From NCBI GenBank assembly GCA_022453515.1, contig JAJNNY010000051.1, positions 124,001 to 188,000 of the forward strand: a stretch of DNA of 64,000 bases. Direction: 5' to 3'. Below, piece by piece: positions 55,155 through 64,000 of the stretch (position 1 is its first letter; the number at the start of each line of letters is the position of its first letter). This stretch comes from Astrocystis sublimbata. Its lineage: Eukaryota; Ascomycota; Sordariomycetes; Xylariales; Xylariaceae. A program made the position numbers and the translations under genes. A model generated the notes under the pieces. The model did not search any database. It had not been told where the DNA came from and saw nothing but the letters and a program-made list of their open reading frames with translations.

Positions 55155-58100
55155 ATGCCCGGCAGGTTGTCTGGAGAGATAGAAAGAGACGGATGGACGC
55201 ACATAAAGACCGAGAAAGAGATGGAACTAGAACATAGGCACAGGGACGATGCGGCCTGGAGACCGAGGAAGCTGAATGGCGACGGAGATGCGTCGGTCAA
55301 CGCGGCACGCGCCGTTGCAGCGGCGCAATGTCCGACGCCGCCGTCCGACCCCTTCCCGGACTTCGAGCCCCCCGAGACCATCGACACTACCTCTACAGCC
55401 CCTCGGAACGGTACTGTGCCCAGACCTGAGGCAGGAACAGACAAGGGAGGCCATCGCCTGGCGAAGGTGAATCCCCAGCCTCCGGACCACGACGACAGCT
55501 CCGTGCCGCCAGCAGCGGACAGCGCCGTCGCCTCGCCCCAGCTGGATCAAGACACCGGTCTCACCTCCAAGCCACGCGCGCGCGCCCCGTCAGCAGCCAA
55601 GCAGCCATCCGGTCACGAGACGACTAGGAAACTCTCGGCCTCCCAGATGCAGGCCCTGGCATCCGCCCCCGACTCGCTGCCCGTCGCCCTCATGCTTCCG
55701 CCCCAGCGCAAGCCCAACGGCGCCGAGTACCCCCTGTCCGCGAGCCTCGTCGACGACATCTCCCACTCGTCCTTAAATGGCCAGCTACAAGATGGCATCG
55801 ACATGGTTATGCGCACAAGGGACGACTCTGCGCCTTCGTCTGTGCGATCCAACCCCTCGCTCGATGTGAGGAAAGGCGCGAGGCGCACCGCCGCCGACTT
55901 CCAGCGTCCACCCCCATCGAGTCGCACCCTTTCCAGTCCTCCCATCAACCGAAAGCCTCCCCCCGGTGCTCCCACCTTGGTGCCGTTGCACAGTCGACGA
56001 AACTCGTTCAATCCGCTTCCACGACCAGCTCCCCTCAAGCTGAACGGCCTACCCAAGACCTCCCAGCCGACCCCAAAGCCGACCCCGGCTCAACAGACAG
56101 AACGCCCAGAGCGCCCGGAGCCCCCTCTCTCGCCTGTATTCCCCACCATACCCATGCCGCCCATGTCGCTCCCTACACACCTCCAACTCGAACTCGCTGG
56201 CCAGCGGCCCAGTCCCCTCTACATACACAATGCTCAATCCGCAGACATGCCCTACGAATCGAGTGCTGTCAAATTTGAGCGACTGCTCAATGCCTTGCTC
56301 CTGCCGCCCTACCTCGAGCAAATCATGTACTTTGGAACCTTGGCCTGTTTCGATGCTTGGTTGTATACCTTCACCATATTACCCATGAGGTTCCTATCAG
56401 CTGTCGGTGTGCTTGTGAAGTGGTGGCTATACCTTGTCTGGAAAGAAGCCCGATGGGTTGTCGGATTTGTCTGGTATGGCATGGGCCGGCTCTGGCGCAG
56501 GGGGATATCACACTCTCATGAAGCGAGCGACGACACCCAAGCTCCAGACAACGCCGAGCCAAATCAGAATCGGACTAGAGGAGCCAGCAGTTCAGGGCAG
56601 AGTGCGCAGGAAGGCTCCGCGAGGCAGCGCAACACATCCGAAGCGCGTGCGCCCTCCATGAGAGAAGAGGTGCGATCTAACTCGAATGGAGTATTTCACC
56701 CTCCAAAGCACGCGATGCCGAGGCCGGGCAACTTTCGACATCGTAGGACAAAGTCGATGCCTTCGAACCTCACATCGTACCATAAGGCGGACCTATTGCA
56801 AGGTGCTGTGCTTATCTGCAGTTCCATTGCGCTTTCTAACCTCGATGCGAGCCGCATGTACCACTTCATTCGCGCACAGTCGTCTATGAAGCTCTATGTC
56901 ATTTATAACATCCTTGAGGTAAGCCCCACGGTGGCAGATTCATTTGCAACATCCTAATCATCATCTAGGTTGGCGATCGGCTACTTTCCGCCATCGGGCA
57001 AGACATACTGGAGTGTCTCTTTAGCTCTGAGACACTTTCGCGAAACAGCTCTGGCAGATCAAAAGTATTGCTGCCCTTTGGCATGTTCATACTCGCATTG
57101 ATCTACAACGTCGCCCACACATGGTGCTTGTTCTACCAGGTCATCACCCTCAACGTGGCTGTGAATTCGTACTCCAACTCGCTCTTGACTCTCCTGATCT
57201 CGAATCAGTTCGTCGAGATCAAAGGCAGTGTGTTCAAGAAGATCGAGAAGGAGAATCTCTTTCAGCTCACTTGTTCGGACGTGGTAGAGCGATTCCAGAC
57301 GTGGATCATCCTCTTGATCATTGGCATGCGCAACGTCGTGGAAGTCGGCGGTCTTTCGGTCCCCGGTGCCGGGGCTGACTCTGATGGTGGTCTAAAGCCA
57401 GGACCAATGCATACGACTTCGTTTATGCCAGCCAGCTTCCAGTTTCTACCTACATGGCTCCAATCGGGCGAAGTGCTGTCCCCATTTGTTGTGGTGATCC
57501 TGGTCGAGATGGTCGTTGACTGGATCAAGCACGCCTACATCAACAAGTTCAACAACGTCAAACCGACACTGTATAAGAGGATGCTGGACGTCCTGTGTAA
57601 AGACTACTATACTAATGTAAGCCATACCCCTAACCTCTGATCCCGAGAAAGATGCCAAGACTACCGGAGTATACTTACACATGACACAGGCATTTTCCAC
57701 CCCATCCTTAACCCGCCGACTAGGTCTCCCACTCTTGCCCTTATCATGCCTATTCATCCGCGCCTCCTTCCAGGTCTACCACATGTTTCTCGCCACTCAC
57801 ATCCCCTCTCCCATCCCCTCTCCCATGCCAACCTCCACCACGGACCTCTCCGCCGAGTCCTCCAGCCCTTCCTCGGCAGCCATGGTCGCCGCCTTCGAGC
57901 AGCTCGACACCCTCATCCGCCACGCCCTAGGCCGCGCCGTGTACCCGCACGAATCGGTCCAGGACCGTCCGTGGTGGTCGTTCTCGTCCGACGACGTCAT
58001 CGCGCTGCTCACCATGCTGGTGTTTTTCTTCCTAGCTTGGATCGTGCTGCTCATCGTCAAGCTGCTTCTGGGCATGTTGTTGCTACGATACTCGCATAGA

Positions 58101-58379
58101 CGGTATGTCATGATGACGATGAAAGAACATAAAGGCGAATATGAGAATTACGCCCAGCCGGGCACGAGGGTGGGGGCTTTTAGCTCGGTCGAGATTGGCG
58201 ATGAGAGGAGGAAGGTTCTGTATGAGGATGATAAGGAGGGATTAAGTAGGATGAGGGATAGAGAGCGGAAGGGGATGGAGAAGATGAGGGGGGGTAGGGA
58301 TGGGGGTGGGGGTGGAAGTGGAGGTGATGGGTTGGGGAAGGTTGTGAGGTATGATATGGTTGCGAAGAGGATTTGGTGA
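55155..58379 (+). CDS. TAPT1/DUF747-family endoplasmic reticulum membrane protein, 1033 aa
   Basis: The exons are 55155-56918, 56969-57616 and 57690-58379, all joined in phase 0. Residues 1-365 are a Pro/Ser/Thr-rich disordered region. DUF747 starts near residue 371 with KFERLLNALLLPPYLEQIMY and has several membrane segments. It contains an internal disordered insert (about residues 460-555), then HKADLLQGAVLICSSIAL and MYHFIRAQSSMKLYVIYN across the first junction. After that come SLLTLLISNQFVEIKGSVFKK and EMVVDWIKHAYINKFNNV, the best conserved family parts. The C-terminus is Gly/Arg-rich after a last membrane segment. Relatives are TAPT1 in animals and Emp65 in yeast, tied to ER membrane protein handling. 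The region after NSSGRSKVLLP is intact, so the protein should be functional. Confidence 0.9.
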
Positions 58380-58864
58380 GGTTGTGAGGGGGGTGATGGG
58401 GGAGATGGGGGGTGTGGGGGCGAGTGGGAGTGAAGGTTGGTCGATGCATTTGGTTGTTGCCTTCTCGAAACCATTGTTACAGCACATTCCGCTAGCATGT
58501 TCTTCGAATTCGGCACTGCGTAGCATGAAGCATTAAGCATCGAAGATTGATAGATAGTTCTATTTGCATGGCGTGGCGTTACATGAATATCATCCTATTT
58601 TCCCGATTCTGTGCCAATTAACCATTAGGTACACATTGTACTGTGATCCGGACACTTGCTTGGAACGGGTATACGATCAGGTGACTGTTATTCTACTGGC
58701 TTACATTTATGGATAGCTTCTTTTTATTCCTTCTATATACTTAGAAACTTATATCAAGAGATCATTTGGATTTAGGTCTATGAACTTCTTTCTAGAGACC
58801 GTACTAGCTATTCTTGAGCAATCGCATACTCTCCTATATAACAAAGTAGTTTTAACCTCAAGGC
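58380..58864. other. Intergenic gap between convergent genes
   Basis: Tail-to-tail spacer. The G-rich strand (58380-58435) belongs to the 3' UTR of the TAPT1-like gene. Nothing else was recognised. Confidence 0.45.
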
Positions 58865-61571
58865 CTAATCTTCCCACCCACTAAATTTCGAGCGATTCCA
58901 ATCCTCCAAATTCGAAAAGTAAAAAGAGCACGCTTCATCGTTAGTTGCCAACCCTGCTGGGTGATACGTAGGAAGTCTTCCACATCTACAAACAGGTTTC
59001 ATCATCTGTCTTTCTAAGATATGCAGGTGAGAGAAACCAGCATTATCATTTGCTCCATCTCTAACAGCCATCAGATCGAAGTTTTCAGACAACCAGGCAT
59101 CTCCATCTTGGAGACGGCGATAGGTGAGAAACTCAGTTTGGATGACGGACCAAAGAAGACAAATTTGATACCCGGGTGTAGTTTCATATGAACCCCTGTA
59201 TTCGTCTGTACATCGAGTACAAAAAGGTTCTTCATCTTCGTCATCTTCGTCATTCCCACGGCCTGGGTGTGATTGATTTTCTCTTGGAACCGGGAACGAT
59301 GCGTTTCTGTGGCCGAGTTCCTGCTTTTGAGGGTCAGGCTGCCCAAACTTCCTCTGAGCAAATCCCAATACCGCCATGAAGCAGTCCCAGCCAAGCATCA
59401 CATCTTCCGACCAGGAGCGTCGCGCTCCTGGCGGTACTTTACTCCCCAGCTCTAGTGGATCCATGGCAATGTGCGTGCATTCCTGTTGCTCATCGATCCC
59501 TAACAACTGATCAATAGACAAATCGGCCTTGGCGGTAGGGTCAACACCAGTTGCCAACAAGCACACAAGGCATGCTAGCATTCCGAAGAGATTCTCCCCC
59601 GGACAACCCCTCTGAGCCAAGTTCAAGGCCGTCAAAACAAGTGTATGAACCGGCCCAGGAACCAGTTTAAGTCCACATCTTAAGCAAGATCGAGTGAAGA
59701 GCCCACTAGGGGTGTTAATGTCGGGCGAGTGCCTTTCCGAGAAGATCCTAACAATCGCATGACAGACAGCCTGCACGGCAGTGTGACAAAACATGTGCTT
59801 CCATGAAAAGGGAATTCTTGGTGAGCCATGGGCGTTGAGTGCTCGGATACAGGGAGAGTCAGCATCCCATCGTCCACATATGTCGACTTCCTCGCCTGGA
59901 AACCGTGTCATTGTCTTCATGTCCTCGTCAACCATGATCGGTGTACATGATGTGTGCCCTTTCAGAATTGTCAACATTAGAGAATCCAGGACTGTATGAC
60001 CTAGGTCATTGACATGGAGTCTCTTCATACTATTCTGCTTGACAAGGTCTATGAGAAGGCAAAACATGTCACAGCAAGTGCTACTACCATCGAGATAGCT
60101 AGCTGCGAGGTGATGGGGGTAAATGGTTGAAAGATTCAGACCGGGTTCGTCAATCAATTGATAGACCAAGCCTGAATTTCGCGCCATGATGGCAAATCCC
60201 ATGGCTTCCGCCTTCATTGCGCCAGGAGAGGCTGCAGCAGCTTTTGCTATGAGACTGGTGGAGAGTGGGAGGTCCTGCGTTTCTATATTGGAGAATGAAT
60301 TGCTTTCCAGGCCGTCATTTAAACATTCGACTATGGGACAAGGATCTTCATCCCATTGCTGCCAATTATTTGGGTCTTGTTCATTATCATTAACATTTTC
60401 TTCTGTCCGAGGATCGGAGATAGGAGTATAAGTAGGCTCGGCAACATGAATGAGCCAACGACACAACATCGACGGTTGGGGGTTTTCTCGATGTTGGCGA
60501 TCAGTAGACTGAGCCCCGTACTGTTGCCGAGTATTGTTCGATGGACTAGAGATCTCGTTCACTAGCCCCCAGGTAGTAGGGGAACTAGGTAACGAGAGAC
60601 CTTCCGAGAATCCCGTCAAGTTCAACAGATCGGCCGTCCACTTACGGGGGCCTCTGCCCCAGTGCTTCGCTGTGGTGAAAGAAAATATCCAAAATTGATG
60701 AATCCACGTTGTTGCTAGTCTAAAACAACTGTTAGATGTTGCGTAATACCACCAAGTTACCCAGTATATTCTTACTTTCTCTCTGGCGGTGACATTCCTC
60801 TCAAGAACTCGTCCATTCGGCCTTGTAGGAGATATACAGATCTTTCAAAATGTGATTTGGTCTGTATGGCTCGCGCAGTTGGCGTTAGTTGGTCTGTGGG
60901 CGAGGTCGCATCCGCGGTTGGTGTCGGCTGGTCTCTAGTGACCGGAGGACTAAAGACCGAAAAGTCGCTTGGTGTCAAACAATCATTGGCGCCAGAGGTT
61001 GGATAATCTGAAGCCGGTGATAAGTTCCAACGGCCGAAGCTGCGAATTGATCAATTAACGATAATTCAAAATCTCTTGATTTGGCTCTCTTACATTGAAT
61101 TGGTCATCGCGAAGTCAGATTTCAGTCGAGAATCATCGCTGATATATCTTCTCAACTTCTTCTTGTCGATCTCGACACCCTTATACCTGATACCTCCAGG
61201 GGTCGAGCCGTCACGGATTCTTTTTCCAAGCACTTGTACGGCTTTCTCCTTGACTTCTGATGAAACGGATTTGGGGATATTCCATTTTTTGAAGTGGTAT
61301 TTGTATTGTCGGACACTAGCAAAGAGAAAGGATGGGTCAACGATATCAGTAGTAAATGATGAGATGCAGAGGCGTCCAAAGTTTGCCACAGACTCGAAAT
61401 AACATACCTAGCATCGAACTGGTAGTCACGTTTCATGATCTTAGCCACGTCCTCGACGGATTGGCTGTCGTCGATGTAAAGTCGATAGATTGTGTTCCGA
61501 TGGCAATCCCATCGTTTGGAGAAAGGGACATCAAGAAAGAGGGATGGGTTGCTAGATTGTGCCACTTCCAT
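58865..61571 (-). CDS. Clr5-domain protein, 837 aa, four exons
   Basis: The exons are 61571-61408, 61315-61094, 61039-60776 and 60728-58865; the introns are 92, 54 and 47 bases. The total divides by three with no stop. The N-terminal Clr5 domain (residues about 14-68) is formed across the first junction: KRWDCHRNTIYRLYIDD, then VEDVAKIMKRDYQF and SVRQYKYHFKKWNIPK. It is a small helical fold named after a fission yeast silencing factor. A basic linker follows, then a Ser/Thr/Pro-rich region. The fourth exon opens with CFRLATTWIHQFWIFSF and TTAKHWGRGPRKW, a segment I recall from other fungal Clr5 proteins. The long C-terminal part is helical and of unknown role. Nuclear function is inference from the domain. 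Confidence 0.85.
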
Positions 61572-62493
61572 TGTAGGTAAGCCGCCGGATGACCACGTCT
61601 GGTTGGAGAATGTACACGATTGGGAGGCGATACCAAAAAATATGTATACAGTGTACAGACACGATTTGCTGCTCATGGAAAAGTAGATCGATAATCCTGG
61701 ATTGAAAGTCTGGATTGAATAGAAAATTGAATTGATGTTGGGGGTGATGCTTTCTGTCTGGTGGCGTTGTGCAGTTATCCTGATGGGCGGTAAGCCTGCT
61801 TTATATACACAAATGACATTAGTCGACATACAGGGGTACCACGTCACAACATACGATGGCAGCTTCTTGGTCTCAGCGTGGTTCGACAAAACGACGAATT
61901 TTCTTGATCTACCCCGAGAGCCTCATGGCAGGGGAATGGGAAAGGATAAAGAGGGGAAGGACCCGATGCTGCTACCCTGCGTGCCTGTATCCTATCAGAT
62001 GGTTCTCAAAAGGACCCTACACAATAAGCACTCAGAATGGCCCGGTATGATGTGGCCCATCTCATAAGTGGCTCAGGGTGCATATGCACATCTTATGTCC
62101 CCGGTAGCTATGTGATGGGGATAAGACGGCAACCTCGCACTAACAAAAGGACAACAGCCTATCAAATGAAATAATTTCCAATCGCCCCAATTAATTCACC
62201 GTTCGATCTAACCCCCTCAGCGCCCAGCTCAACACGTCGGAGCCGTGATGAAAAAAGCTTGGGAACAACAAGCAATCTCGGCAGCTCGTGATATTTCTCT
62301 CATCCTGGAAGCTAGGCAGACATGACGCATGCTTCGATGAAGATCCTATCGTCAGCTCGCTCTCCATGCACACATAAGGACACTGTCCAATAGGATTTCA
62401 TCGCTGTCTCGTGGATCACTTACCGAAACTACTGGACACTCGGAGGCAGGCAAAAATATAAAATATAGAAATATTCTTATTTGCCTGACTTTG
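61572..62493. other. Intergenic, no gene seen
   Basis: The upstream region of the Clr5 gene has a minus-strand TATATAAA at about 61798-61805. No convincing gene was found. Confidence 0.4.
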
Positions 62494-62832
62494 CTACGTG
62501 GTGTTGCTGTGCAGCGAATCGGAAGCGAGTGAAACATCAGCAGATACTTGTGTTTTTTCTTGACCTGGAAGGTATCGAGTAGTATATGATACTTTGTTAC
62601 ATCTTTGGTCTTGCTTAATAAAGCCTGCACTGATGAGAGTAACAACTACCTGAGAACTGTACAAGTGTAGGCCGCAGATATTCCCAATGCCGACATGCTG
62701 CCATGTGGGATACCTCCCTCGTCCGTCACTCTCATAGATGGCCTCGCTACCCTTTTGCATCTTCAAAGAATAATCTGTCCCCGTGTCTATGAATATTAGG
62801 TCTCTGCTGTGTTCATACGTCGTTTGGCCCAT
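62494..62832 (-). CDS. Unrecognised protein ORF, perhaps with introns
   Basis: An ATG at 62832 opens a 112-codon frame beginning MGQTTYEHSRDLIFIDTGTD. TATATAATG overlaps the start. The first 61 codons, to LHLYSSQ, have ordinary protein composition. After that a GTAGTT donor and nearby AG sites suggest that the true protein may be spliced into other exons further left. No family was recognised. The gene is divergent from the small gene at 62960. Confidence 0.3.
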   Translation of the reverse strand: MGQTTYEHSRDLIFIDTGTDYSLKMQKGSEAIYESDGRGRYPTWQHVGIGNICGLHLYSSQVVVTLISAGFIKQDQRCNKVSYTTRYLPGQEKTQVSADVSLASDSLHSNTT

Positions 62833-62959
62833 TATATATTACGTCTTTGACACACACTTCAGACACCCAAAGCTCAAGTCCTTCTTTAGCTTGATACTCT
62901 ACAACCCAATACCAGACAAAGAGTTCGTGTGACTTTCTGCTTCGAAAACCCGCTACAAG

Positions 62960-63253
62960 ATGTATGTTCTCGCCGTACCGATTCTGCAGTCGTTTTTAGC
63001 CGCCTTTGCCTTGAAGAATCAATGAATATTAACAAGTCTTAGGGATTCAGACAAAGTTGACACCGCGAGCAACCAAGCCGTATACGGCTCCCAACCTAGC
63101 ACCTCGACCGGCTCGTCGCCCAAGAAGTCTTCCCAATCGTCATCACAGAAACACAAGAATGGTGTGAAGAAGGCTGGTGCCTCTTCCATCGAGACGGACC
63201 TTCTCGGCATAGGCAGCCAGTTCTCGAACTCTGATCATCAAGCACGTTACTGA
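62960..63253 (+). CDS. Small hydrophilic protein, 70 aa, start codon split by an intron
   Basis: The 5' exon ends ...CTACAAGAT at 62961. A GTATGT donor (62962) and an acceptor CTTAG (63042) remove 81 bases, with ATTAAC as a branch site. AT then joins G of the next exon (63043-63253), which makes the start ATG. The frame gives MDSDKVDTASNQAVYGSQ, then a Ser/Lys-rich middle (PKKSSQSSSQKHKNG) and IETDLLGIGSQFSNSDHQ to TGA at 63253. Without splicing, the ATG at 62960 would give a 21-codon peptide ending at TGA 63025. No domain was recognised. Confidence 0.55.
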
Positions 63254-64000
63254 TTATGATAATTGCCTCGGGCAAAGTTGTCCCAAGCTAGGGGGGTTAC
63301 GAACTAGGTATGATTTTTCAGGGAGATGGAGAGCAAGGTGCATGGTGAGGCACAATTTTATACGATAGAGAGGGAATACGAAAGCATGAGGACGCATATG
63401 AGAACACCTAAAAGCTCAGCGGGTGGTGATGATGAGGCGACCATTGAAGGGCAAAAGCAAAAGGAGTACTCTGAGATCCTACATTGCTCCTACATATCTA
63501 GTCCTTTTCTTAATCGAATGGTTCATCACCTCTATGTCTCCTCTGGAACCCCCCTATCTGTCCCTGTGTATCTCTCTGATGTTGCTTGATCTCTAAATAC
63601 CGCAAACCATGTCCCAGGTGAAGCTGTGTAAATCAATGGCAATGATGGGGTCGTCATTCTTGAAACCATAACAGAGGTCTCACTTAGATATGTGCCACCA
63701 TCGTCCTAGATACCAAGACCCATGACCGTAAACTTTCTCAACAGCAGCTCAAAGAAGGATCATTGTAGTGCACATTTGTCATGAAGTCTTTAATATGTTG
63801 ATCTGGCTGGCCATGAAACCGCTTGTGTCTAGCCTTGCGGATATTTTCCGAAGCAGCTGTCTCACTCGCAGCTTATCCTCTTATCAACAAGACGATCTCC
63901 TTTCTTTTCTCTCTTGCTCCTTAAGCCTACTCGTCGTAGTGAACTTAACGCCCCCGGGAGAAAGCTGAATATCAAGGCGACCAATCAAATAACTATGAAT
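63254..64000. other. Right-edge sequence, no gene seen
   Basis: A plus ORF at 63326-63589 has no recognised domain and weak coding character. Nothing else was supported. Confidence 0.35.

Noticed and set aside
61732..62067. 111-codon plus-strand ORF
   Set aside because: It occupies the upstream region of the Clr5 gene and has no recognised domain or conserved start context.

Overview
The window is nuclear DNA of a filamentous ascomycete (Pezizomycotina, most like a sordariomycete). Genes carry short GT-AG introns of about 47 to 175 bases, often with CTAAC-like branch sites. The families are typical of these fungi: a Clr5-domain protein, a PTH11-like membrane receptor, a bZIP/DUF3425 regulator, a LysM relic, an F-box protein and fungal serine beta-lactamase homologues. 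One 14.3 kb AT-rich block looks like DNA mutated by repeat-induced point mutation (RIP). No bacterial operons, tRNA, rRNA or CRISPR array were seen.

Layout. 1-13.7 kb: the 3' end of a partial gene, a 73-aa hydrophilic protein, a coiled-coil protein, an MFS transporter, a beta-lactamase-family protein without catalytic residues, a small VOC/glyoxalase protein and a basic-tailed disordered protein. 15.6-20.8 kb: a DAO-type FAD oxidoreductase, a fold-back MITE-like element, a Cys/His-rich 229-aa protein and a solo LTR 7 bp behind its stop codon. 21.3-29.0 kb: an enzyme-rich stretch with an aldo-keto reductase, a bZIP/DUF3425 regulator, a short-chain dehydrogenase, a small secreted protein and an alcohol acetyltransferase-like enzyme. 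It could be a small metabolic cluster without a backbone enzyme. 30.3-30.8 kb: a broken LysM gene.

31.3-47.6 kb: an F-box gene on the minus strand is cut in its second exon by a Ty3/gypsy chromovirus (33031-47346, target duplication CTTAT). That element is cut in its RNase H region by a second chromovirus in the opposite orientation (38127-45134, target duplication TAAAG). Both are full of stop codons and both reverse transcriptases have lost their catalytic aspartates by G-to-A change. The F-box halves still join in frame without a stop. The inner element carries, antisense to gag-pol and just inside its 3' LTR, a decayed ORF whose cysteine spacing fits a Zn(II)2Cys6 cluster followed by a probable coiled coil. 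This is the most novel item in the window.

49.4-64 kb: a PTH11-like receptor with an apparent frameshift near its start, a secreted serine beta-lactamase-family hydrolase with intact SxxK and YxN motifs, a TAPT1/DUF747 membrane protein with a uORF, a Clr5-domain protein, one unrecognised ORF, and a 70-aa protein whose start codon appears to be split by an intron. The palindrome TACCTAGGTA occurs at least seven times, always between genes.

Gene models and splice sites were assigned by eye from reading frames and splice signals. Family names rest on recognised motifs; no database search was possible.
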